From Paenibacillus sp. CC-CFT747 (lineage in GTDB: Bacteria > Bacillota > Bacilli > Paenibacillales > NBRC-103111), in NCBI GenBank assembly GCA_030323305.1, contig CP106741.1, positions 4,153,501-4,217,500 of the forward strand: a DNA stretch of 64,000 bases, read 5' to 3'. The translations under genes and the position numbers were made by a program. Every line of letters begins with the position of its first letter. The stretch's first letter is position 1. This document shows, piece after piece, positions 1-8,144 of this stretch. Below the pieces are notes generated by a model that did not search any database, had not been told where the DNA came from, and worked only from the letters and a program-made list of their open reading frames with translations.

Positions 1-166
1 TCCAATATTCCTTGTAGCCTTCCCCGCATTCCATAGCGATCTGCCCTTCCTGCAGCTTCGTTTCCTGGACGCAGAAAAGGTCGGCTTGGGTCTCGTGAAA
101 ATAATCGTGAAAGCCTTTGTTTACGCAGGCCCGCAGCCCGTTGACGTTCCATGATACCAGCTTCAT
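1..166 (-). CDS. exoA: Exodeoxyribonuclease III, N-terminal part
   Basis: The gene runs off the left edge; about 55 N-terminal codons are visible, starting at the ATG complementary to 164-166. The protein begins MKLVSWNVNGLRA and reaches QETKLQEGQ. These are the opening motifs of the exonuclease III/AP endonuclease family: the Asn in WNVNG, and the Glu in QETK that binds the catalytic metal. The enzyme repairs abasic sites and trims 3' ends in the cytoplasm. The remaining catalytic residues lie outside the window, so intactness cannot be judged. Confidence 0.9.
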   Translation of the reverse strand, partial: MKLVSWNVNGLRACVNKGFHDYFHETQADLFCVQETKLQEGQIAMECGEGYKEYW

Positions 167-347
167 CGGTTCTCTCCCTGATTGGATTTTGGCTTAAGTA
201 TACCATAGGATAAGCCCCGCCGATGGCCTGCTGCCCGATGCATCTTACTATACCGTCTCTTCTATTAAAAAGTCACCGCTTCCAGCCGGCTTCTGGAAAG
301 TTTCGGTTCGTTCGCTAGGGGTATACTACTAGGGAGGTGAGGAACAG

Positions 348-1373
348 ATGAGGAGGATGGAGATGTCCGACAATCAGCAGATTCATTTAATCAGGAGGCC
401 GCAGGGAATGCCGGAGGCCGGCGATTTCTCATTCGTAGAGGCGGAGATGCCAGAGATCGGCGAAGGGCAGGCGCTGGTCCGTACCCTTTACTTGTCCGTG
501 GATCCCTACATGAGAGGAAGAATGAGCGACAAGAAATCGTATGTGGCCCCTTTTGAAGTGGGACAAATGCTTTCCGGCGGCATCGTCGGCCAAGTGGAGG
601 AGTCGCGCACCCCGTCCCTGGCTCGAGGGGATATCGTCACCGGCCATCTGGGCTGGCAGCGCTACGCCGCGGTGACGCCCGGGCAGGTGACGAAGGTGGA
701 CCCGACGCTTGCGCCGATCTCCACCGCCCTCGGCGTGCTCGGAATGACGGGCCTAACGGCGTATTTCGGCCTGCTGGACATTGGCCGGCCAAAGGAAGGG
801 GAGACGGTTGTCGTCTCGGGAGCCGCAGGGGCGGTGGGTATGATCGTCGGTCAGATTGCCCGGATCAAGGGAGCCCGGGCCGTGGGCATCGCCGGCTCGG
901 AGGAGAAGACCGAATACCTGATCCGGGAGCTGGGCTTTGACGCGGCCGTGAACTACAAGAACGATACCTTCCGGGAAGAACTGGAGAAAGCCTGTCCCCA
1001 AGGCGTCGACGTTTATTTCGACAATGTCGGAGGGGACGTATCGGATGCGGTGCTGGCGCTCCTCAACAAAGGCGCCCGGATTCCGCTGTGCGGCCAAATT
1101 TCCATGTACAACCTGGAGAAGCCGGATATCGGTCCGCGTATCCAGCCCCAGCTCCTCATCAACAGCGCGCTTATGAAAGGATTCATCGTCGGGGAGTATG
1201 CGGCCCGTTTTGGCGACGGTGTCCGGGAGCTGGCCGGCTGGCTGAAGGAGGACAAGCTGAAGTATGCCGAAAACATCGTAGACGGCTTTGAGAATACGAT
1301 AGAGGCCTTCCTTGGGTTGTTCAGCGGGGAGAACGTGGGCAAGCAGCTGGTGAAGGTCGCAGAGCCCCGATAG
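348..1373 (+). CDS. NADP-dependent MDR-family oxidoreductase (YfmJ/CurA-like)
   Basis: The product is a 341-residue zinc-free medium-chain dehydrogenase/reductase of the prostaglandin-reductase/leukotriene B4 dehydrogenase group. It has the N-terminal GroES-like fold with LYLSVDPYMRGRM near residue 50. The Rossmann motif VVVSGAAGAVG lies near residue 155 and an NVGG segment follows near residue 226. The family reduces double bonds of alpha,beta-unsaturated carbonyl compounds with NADPH; the substrate cannot be told from sequence. The start at 348 is chosen because GGGAGGTGAGG lies 6 to 8 bases upstream. The length matches B. subtilis YfmJ. It looks monocistronic and is intact. Confidence 0.85.
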   Translation: MRRMEMSDNQQIHLIRRPQGMPEAGDFSFVEAEMPEIGEGQALVRTLYLSVDPYMRGRMSDKKSYVAPFEVGQMLSGGIVGQVEESRTPSLARGDIVTGHLGWQRYAAVTPGQVTKVDPTLAPISTALGVLGMTGLTAYFGLLDIGRPKEGETVVVSGAAGAVGMIVGQIARIKGARAVGIAGSEEKTEYLIRELGFDAAVNYKNDTFREELEKACPQGVDVYFDNVGGDVSDAVLALLNKGARIPLCGQISMYNLEKPDIGPRIQPQLLINSALMKGFIVGEYAARFGDGVRELAGWLKEDKLKYAENIVDGFENTIEAFLGLFSGENVGKQLVKVAEPR

Positions 1374-1502
1374 GTGTCAGGCTAAGTTATTTTTGTGCAA
1401 ATGTTCGTTAGCATCTTCTATATAGAAGGTGCTTTTTCTTTTCTATAATAAGGGTAAGCGAATAACGCTTTCATTCTTGATTCTGTTAAGGAGGGTTCCT
1501 TC

Positions 1503-2914
1503 ATGAGCCGCAATGCGCCACTGCTTCTGAACGATGAGCAGATGAGAAAGTTCATTACCGAAGGATTCTTGATTCTGAATACGGATTTTCCGGAGGAGTT
1601 CCATCAAGCGCTGGTCACCCAGCTGGAGACCGTGTATGAGAAGGAAGGCAACCCGGGGAACAACCTGCTTCCCCGCATCCGGGAGCTGCAAAAGGTATTC
1701 GATCATCCTGTCATTACGGGAGCGCTGACCAGTGTGCTCGGACCTGATTATATGCTTCACGCCCACCGGCACGGGCATTTCAACGCTTCCCCGAAAGCGG
1801 GGGCTGGCACAAGGACAGCTACTGGGGCTACGGCAAAATCCGCAACCATCATCCCTGGTGGGCGATGATCATGTATTTCCCTCAGGATACGCCGGTTGAG
1901 CTCGGCCCGACGGGGGTAATGCCCGGCACGCAAAACTACGATTCCCGTATCTTCGAGTCCGATGAAACGGAAGGAGAGGCGCTGGCGAGCGGAAAAGCCG
2001 GCACGTTCGCGCTGATCCACTATGACATCTGGCACCGTTCCACCCCGAACCTTAAAGGGGCAAACCGCTTTATGCTCAAGTTCGAATTCATGCGTACCCA
2101 GGCTCCCCAAGCTCCGAGCTGGGACAACAGGGAAAAGGAGTGGGTGAGTCCGGCGGCTTTCCATGTGCCGATCATCCAGCATGACGCCCTTTGGAAGGAA
2201 ACCTGGAACTGGCTGTCCGGCCGGGTGGGCAGCCTCGCGGGAACCGAATCGGCGGATGCCGGCAGGCTTCAGGAGCTGACGGCCGGAATCGAGGATTCCT
2301 TTGAGCCTCACGCCATCAATGCGGCTTATGAGCTGGCCGGCTGCGGCGAGCAGGGGATATCCGTTCTGCTGGATAAGCTGAATAACGGCGGGAAAAAGGT
2401 TTCGAAGCTCGCCGCTTATGGATTGTCGGCTGCCGGGCCGGACGCCGTACCCGGGCTCATCGAGGCCCTGCGGAGCGAGCGGGAGGAGACCGTTAATCAC
2501 GCGGCCTTCGCGCTGGGTGAGCTGAGAGACGCGGCTGCGCCGGCTGTTCCGGCCCTGGTAAGCCTGCTGGACCTTCCGTCGGTGGAGGTACGCCGTACGG
2601 TAACGGAGTCGCTCGGCATGATTGCCACTCCGGCCGAGGACGTAACGGCCGCGCTGATCCGGTGCCTGCAGGACGAAGACGTCCAGGTGCGCTTTACCGC
2701 CGGGCTTTCGCTTATCCGGGTAGGCCGCGCGGCGGAAGCCGCGGTTCCGGCTCTCGAAGCCGCGCTCGACGATGAGAACCGCTATGTGAGCGCTCATGCG
2801 GCGGAGGCGCTTCGCTACATCGGCACGGAAGAGGCCAAGGATGCGCTGATTCAGCATCTGTTCAAGGCCCGGTGGTGCCCGGCGACGACACCGGCCAGCA
2901 CGTTCTACCCTTAA
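1503..2914 (+). CDS. Phytanoyl-CoA dioxygenase-like protein with C-terminal HEAT repeats (frameshift)
   Basis: The N-terminal half resembles Fe(II)/2-oxoglutarate oxygenases of the PhyH family: WHKDSYWG supplies the HxD iron ligands and YDIWHRSTPN the distal His. From about restored residue 290 there are HEAT/PBS-lyase-like repeats of about 31 residues (for example AAPAVPALVSLLDLPSVEVR). The frame breaks in the G5 run at 1799-1803; one extra G joins NASPKAGG to WHKDSYWG. AAGGAGGG precedes the ATG. Substrate is unknown. It ends RWCPATTPASTFYP, and a second small C-terminal error cannot be excluded. A terminator follows. Confidence 0.75.
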
Positions 2915-2948
2915 GAACGATTCGTCATTAGTGATGCCGCCGGTCTGG

Positions 2949-2999
2949 AACGGCACCCCTTGGGTAAAGCAAGGTTACCCTTTGGAGGTGCCGTTTTTC
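2949..2999 (+). terminator. Intrinsic terminator after the PhyH-HEAT gene
   Basis: AACGGCACC at 2949-2957 pairs with GGTGCCGTT at 2987-2995. The stem continues inward as CTTGGGTAA against TTACCCTTTGG, and a run of five T follows the stem. Confidence 0.8.
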
Positions 3000-3133
3000 C
3001 TATGCTGAGGGGCTTCTAAACGTTCCCGCAGGCAGTCTCCCGACGACGTTTCGGTTGAGGGGAGGGGGAAACGTGATACCATCGTTAAGGAATCGGCCTT
3101 CGGGCCGAATATATCGGGAGCAGGAGAAGAACG

Positions 3134-3811
3134 ATGGGAAATTTACATACGACTCCATCTGGGGCGGAGCCCCGGGTGCTTATTATGACGGCCGTGGACG
3201 CCGAGCGGCAGGCCGTGCTGAGAGGCTTAGCGGGCGATCCCCGCTTCGCCGCCGCCCTCGCCGGGGTCGGCCCCGCCTCCGCCGCGGCCCGCACGATGGC
3301 CGCGCTGGCGGACGGCCCGCCCTGCCGCCTCGTCGTCAGCGCCGGCATCGCCGGCGGCTTCGCCGGAGCGGCCGCGGTCGAGACGCTCGTCGTGGCCGAC
3401 GCGGTCATCGCCGCGGACCTGGGCGCCGAGACGCCCGACGGCTTCCGCCGCGTGGACGAGCTCGGCTTCGGCGAGAGCCTCGCGGCCGTCGACGCGGCGC
3501 TTGCCGCCCGCGCCGCCGGGGCGCTGCAGGCCGCGGGGCTGCCGGTGCGGCTGGGTCCCGTGCTGACGGTATCCACCGTCACCGGGACCGCCGCTACGGC
3601 TATGGAGCTGGCGGCGCGCTTCCCGGGAGCGGCGGCGGAGGCGATGGAGGGCTACGGCGTCGCCGTGGCGGCCGCCCTCCGCGGCGTGCCGGTGCTGGAG
3701 ATCCGCGCCGTCTCGAATGCGGTCGGTCCGCGGGACCGCTCCGCCTGGCGGATGAAAGAAGCTTTGGCCGCATTGGAGCAAGCCTTTGCGGTGTTAAGGG
3801 AGGTATTCTGA
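3134..3811 (+). CDS. mqnB: Futalosine hydrolase
   Basis: The 225-residue protein belongs to the nucleoside phosphorylase/MTAN fold. It has a VLIMTAVDAERQA opening, GIAGGF near residue 75, a VSTVTGT loop near residue 150, and EAMEGYGVA near residue 176, where the Glu contacts the nucleoside. MqnB splits futalosine into hypoxanthine and dehypoxanthinyl futalosine, the second step of the alternative menaquinone pathway. The next gene, mqnD, starts directly after the stop codon, which fixes the assignment. The central part is extremely GC-rich and Ala/Arg-rich, so other frames are open too. An AGCAGGAGAAG ribosome site precedes the ATG. Confidence 0.9.
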   Translation: MGNLHTTPSGAEPRVLIMTAVDAERQAVLRGLAGDPRFAAALAGVGPASAAARTMAALADGPPCRLVVSAGIAGGFAGAAAVETLVVADAVIAADLGAETPDGFRRVDELGFGESLAAVDAALAARAAGALQAAGLPVRLGPVLTVSTVTGTAATAMELAARFPGAAAEAMEGYGVAVAAALRGVPVLEIRAVSNAVGPRDRSAWRMKEALAALEQAFAVLREVF

Positions 3812-4660
3812 ATGCAGCGAATGCAAATTGCTTTTTCCCCGTGTCCGAACGACACGTTCGTGTTCCATGCTCTGGTCCACGGCCGTATTGCCGGGGCGCC
3901 CGATTGGGAGGTCACGTATGCGGACATCGACGTGACCAACGGGCTTGCCGTCCGCCCCGAAGGGCTGGACGTCATGAAGATTTCCTATGCCGCGCTTCCT
4001 TGGGCGCTTAAGGAGTATGCGCTTCTCCCGTGCGGCGGTGCGCTCGGCCGGGGCTGCGGACCGCTCGTCCTGACGGCTGACGCAGAGGCGGCCAGCCGGG
4101 GCCCGGCAGTGCTGAGCGGCAAACGGGTGGCCGTTCCGAGCGAGCGGTCGACGGCCTATCTGCTCTTCCGGCTGTGGGCGGCCCAGAAGGTGCCGGACGG
4201 CGTGGGAGAGATCGTCGTGATGCCGTTCCACGAGATCATGCCGGCGGTTCGGGACGGGCGGATCGACGCCGGACTGGTCATTCACGAGGCCCGCTTCACT
4301 TACCCTTCCTACGGCCTGACGATGCTCGCCGACATGGGCGCCTGGTGGGAAAGCGACACCGGTCTGCCCATTCCGCTCGGGGCCATCGTGGTCCGCCACC
4401 ATCTGGACCGGGAAGCCATTGCGGGCTGGATCCGCGACTCCGTCCGGTACGCCTGGGCCCATCCCGAGGAATCCGCCGCTTATGTACAAGCCCATGCCCA
4501 GGAAATGTCGCCCGAGGTGACCCGGTCCCACATCGGTCTGTACGTAAACGAGTATACGGAGGACTTGGGCGAAAGCGGCTACCAGGCCGTTTACGCTCTT
4601 CTTAGCCGCGCGGCCGAGGAGGGGCTGGTCCCCCGGGTGGACTGGGCCGATCTCCGCTGA
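3812..4660 (+). CDS. mqnD: 1,4-dihydroxy-6-naphthoate synthase
   Basis: The product is 282 residues with the MqnD/MqnA signature IAFSPCPNDTFVFHALVHGRI at the N-terminus, followed by a periplasmic-binding-protein-like fold (VAVPSERSTAYLL, DAGLVIHEAR with the catalytic-site His). MqnD converts cyclic dehypoxanthinyl futalosine to 1,4-dihydroxy-6-naphthoate. It is translationally coupled to mqnB: the ATG follows the mqnB TGA with no gap. MqnA, MqnE and MqnC are not in the window, so the pathway must be completed elsewhere. The last codons of the gene are duplicated just downstream. Confidence 0.92.
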   Translation: MQRMQIAFSPCPNDTFVFHALVHGRIAGAPDWEVTYADIDVTNGLAVRPEGLDVMKISYAALPWALKEYALLPCGGALGRGCGPLVLTADAEAASRGPAVLSGKRVAVPSERSTAYLLFRLWAAQKVPDGVGEIVVMPFHEIMPAVRDGRIDAGLVIHEARFTYPSYGLTMLADMGAWWESDTGLPIPLGAIVVRHHLDREAIAGWIRDSVRYAWAHPEESAAYVQAHAQEMSPEVTRSHIGLYVNEYTEDLGESGYQAVYALLSRAAEEGLVPRVDWADLR

Positions 4661-4744
4661 ACCGGATTGCGGTACCCCCGAGATAGCCTATCCCGGAAGC
4701 GGCATTTTCGGGTGGACTGGGCCGATCTTTCGCTGAACCGGATT
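4634..4744 (+). repeat. Direct repeat copying the 3' end of mqnD
   Basis: The 35-bp stretch at 4634-4668 covers the last codons of mqnD (RVDWADLR), the stop and 8 further bases. It recurs at 4709-4744 with one extra base and a C-to-T change in the middle. The copies are separated by 40 bp. The second copy has no gene around it. Confidence 0.85.
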
Positions 4745-5450
4745 AGAGATCCTCGAACAGGCGGCATTCCCTATAGGTAGACTGTCCTGAAAGTGGCAGA
4801 GGGGGAGCCAGGGGAGAGCTTGGGGGATATACATCGCGGACCCTGCAGTACCGGAACATCGTTTGCCGGAATATCCGTCCATCTGCAATCGGTGTTATAC
4901 CAGCGATCCCATCTGATGTAACGAATCGTACGATGTTTATTCTCTTCCAATCACCCCTTAGCTGCATCTGACGAATCGTCATAACGCTAAACGCTCTTTT
5001 TCAGTTCAAAAAGAACCCTAATCCCGCCAATAGCGTTACCAGAATTCGTTAGATTCACAAATGGTTCTTTTTCCACGAAATAAGGTGTTTACGGTTCGTT
5101 AGGCTCCAGAATCAATAAGATCAAACCATAAAAGCTGTCCACCGGAAGAAGACTCTGCCGGAGGGCAGCTTTTCTTGTACCTGTTGCTTTGGCCGGCAAC
5201 CTTGTTGACGGGCAGGTCTCTGCATGAGCATGACAATCATTTGGGATGCAGAACTTCATTTGCGGATAAAGCAGACCACCATCTGACAAAAAGGTTGCAG
5301 CCGTCAGTCAAGCACGTTGATGTAAGGTAGGGGTCCCCCGCAACGGCCCAAACCTAATCCCCTGAGATTGAAAGGAAATCGGGCTGGGTAAAAGGAACTA
5401 AGCTCAAAAGCACGGATGTCCGCAGCAAGCGGACAGGGAGGAGAAGGGGC
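4661..5450. other. 790-bp intergenic region without a convincing gene
   Basis: No frame here has a plausible start, ribosome site and family resemblance. The stretch holds the duplicated mqnD tail, then a more AT-rich segment (about 4900-5110) with four copies of a TAACGAAT-like core in both orientations (near 4919, 4970, 5044 and 5092), then a terminator-like hairpin at 5129-5177. The last part leads into the PrsW gene, whose ribosome site is AGGGAGGAGAAGG. Confidence 0.7.
5129..5177. terminator. Bidirectional terminator-like hairpin
   Basis: AAAAGCTG at 5130-5137 pairs with CAGCTTTT at 5166-5173, and an inner CCGG/CCGG pair extends the stem. T runs flank both strands weakly. It could end the mqnBD transcript. 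Confidence 0.55.
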
Positions 5451-6503
5451 ATGGAGACGAAGGAACGGGAGCGGCATAGCGCTTTTTACCGGATGACCCA
5501 CCGGGATGGGGAGGGCGGAAGCCATCGGGAGACCGAGGAGCTGAAGCGGACCAATCTATTCTCCGAGGTCTTCCGCCGGCATACGCGGGAGGAAGCGGAG
5601 AAGGTATTCATCGTTGGAACGGCGCTGACCACGCCAAGCCTTGAGGAGGTGGCGGCTACCTGGCCGAAGCCCTGGCTGTTCGCCCGGGTGTTTTTCGTAG
5701 CGGCCTTATCCTACATCATGCTGATAGCCGGACTGCTTCTGTTCGGTAATCTGAATTTCCTGCCGGGCTTGATCGTGATGGGGGCGTTCATCGTTCCTTT
5801 TACCATTCTGGTCTTCTTCTGGGAAATGAACGCTCCGCAAAATATAGCCATTTACAAGGTGGTCAATGTGGTCTTTCTGGGCGGGATTCTGTCTCTCATC
5901 CTGGCTCTCTTTCTGTACCAGGGCTTCGGGGACCAGGACAGCGTGCTGGTGACGGGGATAGCGGAAGAGGTGGCAAAGGTTCTCGCCGTCGTCTGGTTTC
6001 TCCGCAACCGCAAATACCGCTATATGCTGAACGGTCTCCTCATCGGTGCGGCGGTAGGGACGGGCTTCGCCGCCTTCGAGACGGCCGGTTACGCCCTTCG
6101 GGTGGCTCTTACGAGCGACCTGGTCTCCATGCTGTCGACCATTTTTTGGCGCGGGGTGCTCGCCCCGGGCGGGCATATCGTCTGGGCGGCTCTCGCGGGA
6201 GCGGTGCTGTGCCAGGTGAAAGGCAGCCGCCCGTTCGAATGGACGATGCTGCGGGATACCCGCTTCGTCCGCATGTTCGTCGTTGTCGTGCTGCTCCACG
6301 CGGCTTGGGATCTTCCGATCGCGAACGGCTTCGCTCTTCCCTATGTGCAGATCGGGCTGACGGTCCTTTCCTGGGCCATCGCCTTGAAGATCATTCGAAA
6401 GGGCTTGAAGGAATTGGCGGACCTCAGGACAGAAGATGCCGATGGGGAGACGGCGTCCTCCGAACCTGCCGGCTGGGAAGAACCCGTGCGCCCCATGATG
6501 TAA
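5451..6503 (+). CDS. PrsW-family intramembrane metalloprotease
   Basis: The 350-residue protein has a soluble N-terminal 75 residues, then about eight membrane segments. It carries the PrsW motifs in order: GIAEEVAKVLAVVW (paired Glu), FAAFETAGYA, APGGHIVWAALAG and LLHAAWDLP, which contribute the Glu/His active-site set. PrsW in B. subtilis performs site-1 cleavage of the anti-sigma factor RsiW. A regulated-proteolysis role is therefore plausible, and an ECF sigma/anti-sigma pair lies at 53.9 kb, but linkage is not shown. The gene appears intact. The acidic N-terminal extension is longer than in B. subtilis PrsW. Confidence 0.85.
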   Translation: METKERERHSAFYRMTHRDGEGGSHRETEELKRTNLFSEVFRRHTREEAEKVFIVGTALTTPSLEEVAATWPKPWLFARVFFVAALSYIMLIAGLLLFGNLNFLPGLIVMGAFIVPFTILVFFWEMNAPQNIAIYKVVNVVFLGGILSLILALFLYQGFGDQDSVLVTGIAEEVAKVLAVVWFLRNRKYRYMLNGLLIGAAVGTGFAAFETAGYALRVALTSDLVSMLSTIFWRGVLAPGGHIVWAALAGAVLCQVKGSRPFEWTMLRDTRFVRMFVVVVLLHAAWDLPIANGFALPYVQIGLTVLSWAIALKIIRKGLKELADLRTEDADGETASSEPAGWEEPVRPMM

Positions 6504-6509
6504 CGAAGG

Positions 6510-7058
6510 CTACCGGAGGCGGTAAGCCTTCCGGTGAAACTGGTTGATGAACCGGAACAAGTCTTCCCCTTCGTAGGGCCGGTCCGCTTCCGGCCGAAGC
6601 GGAAGGTACATCGCCCGGTAGGGCTCCGGCACCCAAATGTATTGGTGAACATAGCCGGTGGGCCGGTAGCCGCATTTCTCCCAGAAGCGGATCCGGCTGC
6701 GGTTAACCGGCGTATCTTCGGCCTCCACCTCGATAACAAGAAGGCCGTAACCTTGTGTGCCCGCCCATCCGGCCAGGAGGCGGGCAAATTCCATTCCCGC
6801 CCCTTGGCCGCGGAGGTCTTCCCGGACGGCCAAATAATCCACCACAAGGACGGTTGGATCCTGCGTCCGTCCGCTGAAGGCCATGGCGGCAGGCGTTCCT
6901 TCCCGGTATCCCGCGTGCAGATACCCGAGTCCTTCCCTCAGAACACCGCGCAGAATGCTGTCCTTCTTACGTCCGTCCGCTTCGAAGGACCGGTGGTAAA
7001 TGTTTTCCACGTCGTTCCATAACGATTCGTCCCAGACCTCCGTCGTCTTCCACTCCAT
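6510..7058 (-). CDS. GNAT-family N-acetyltransferase
   Basis: A 182-residue single-domain GNAT protein. The acetyl-CoA binding segment is VDYLAVREDLRGQGAGMEFARLL (residues about 73-95), with the R/Q-x-x-G-x-G/A pattern as RGQGAG. The FWEKCGYRPTG motif near residue 130 is the usual beta-alpha end of the fold. The acceptor is unknown. It starts 20 bp after the AraC-type gene on the same strand, so the two are probably co-transcribed. Confidence 0.8.
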   Translation of the reverse strand: MEWKTTEVWDESLWNDVENIYHRSFEADGRKKDSILRGVLREGLGYLHAGYREGTPAAMAFSGRTQDPTVLVVDYLAVREDLRGQGAGMEFARLLAGWAGTQGYGLLVIEVEAEDTPVNRSRIRFWEKCGYRPTGYVHQYIWVPEPYRAMYLPLRPEADRPYEGEDLFRFINQFHRKAYRLR

Positions 7059-7078
7059 ACCCGACGCCCCCTTGTTCT

Positions 7079-7957
7079 TTATTCCAATAGCTTGTCCGCC
7101 CTATGCCGCTTCCGATACTGGTGGGGAGGAACCTTGTTAAGCTTCTTGAACACACGCCCGAAATGAGCCAGGTTTTCAAAGCCGACCGCTTCCGAAATTT
7201 CGATCACCTTAAGAGGCGTTTCGGCAAGAAGCTTCTGGGCTTCCTTGATGCGCATCGTATGCACATACTCAATCAGCGTAAAGCCGGTTACCTTGCGGAA
7301 CATCCGGCTCAGGTAATAAGGGCTTACATAGAACTGCTCCGAGAGGTCCGACAGACGGATCGGTTCGTGGAATCGAGCGTTCAGGTGACGGACGACCTCC
7401 GTAATTTTGCGGTGAACGGGATTGTCAATTTCGGCCGGTTCCTCGGGGCTTCCCGTCTCATCGGCAAGACGCCCCGCAAAGAGCAGCAGCTCGGCAAGCA
7501 GGAGGCGGATATATAACTCATAGCCTTCCTTCTGAATGGACAGCTCCCTGGAGAGCTTGGCCATAAGTGCTTGAACGAAGCCCTGCTCGGCAAGCTTGAG
7601 CGGCAGGACGCGGGAAACGGAGTGAAAGGCCGAGAGAAGCAGCGGGGGAGGAGGAGAGCCTCCCTCCAGCATGCGGTCGCTGAAGTTGACGACGATGCGC
7701 TCGTGGCCGGGTACCTCAACATCCGAGGTTTTGTGAACCTCCTGCTTGTTGATGAAGACAAGGCTTCCCGGGGTGACGAGGTACGATCGGTCTTTGATGA
7801 AGTAAGCCCTCTGGCCGGCTATCAGATAATAGATCTCATAGGTACTGTGAAAATGATTGTTCCTTCCGAACGGTTCCGTCCGGGTAACATGATCGAAGTG
7901 GAAATCTTCCTCTTCTTTGCCGTAACGGAGCCATACTTGCTCTTTCATAGGCTTCAC
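7079..7957 (-). CDS. AraC-family transcriptional regulator
   Basis: The 292-residue protein has an N-terminal cupin-like sensing domain (HFHSTYEIYYLIAGQRAYFI) and a C-terminal pair of helix-turn-helix motifs. The HTH region covers RLSDLSEQFYVSPYYLSRMFRK and VIEISEAVGFENLAHFGRVFKK, ending in PHQYRKR. Such proteins bind a sugar through the cupin and activate adjacent genes. It is divergent from uxaE-uxaC with 187 bp between, which suggests it responds to a uronate or related compound. GNAT follows on the same strand. Effector and operator sites were not identified. Confidence 0.85.
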   Translation of the reverse strand: MKPMKEQVWLRYGKEEEDFHFDHVTRTEPFGRNNHFHSTYEIYYLIAGQRAYFIKDRSYLVTPGSLVFINKQEVHKTSDVEVPGHERIVVNFSDRMLEGGSPPPPLLLSAFHSVSRVLPLKLAEQGFVQALMAKLSRELSIQKEGYELYIRLLLAELLLFAGRLADETGSPEEPAEIDNPVHRKITEVVRHLNARFHEPIRLSDLSEQFYVSPYYLSRMFRKVTGFTLIEYVHTMRIKEAQKLLAETPLKVIEISEAVGFENLAHFGRVFKKLNKVPPHQYRKRHRADKLLE

Positions 7958-8144
7958 CTGTCCTTGCCTTCATTGTAGCAAACCTGTAGGCGGTTCAACA
8001 GCAAAATATGCATACTTTAGGGCAAAATCGGCAATAAACGCGAAGATGATCGATTTATTTTGTTGTATAAAGAAGTAGAGAGCCCCGGCGCTCTGACCGA
8101 AAGGTAAGAAATGGCCGGAGATTAACGACGACGGAGGGATCCAT

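Noticed and set aside
3055..4011. Arg/Gly-rich open frame of 318 codons overlapping mqnB in another phase
   Set aside because: Its composition (runs of Arg, Gly, Pro) reflects the extreme local GC content. MqnB in the other phase has conserved motifs and is coupled to mqnD.
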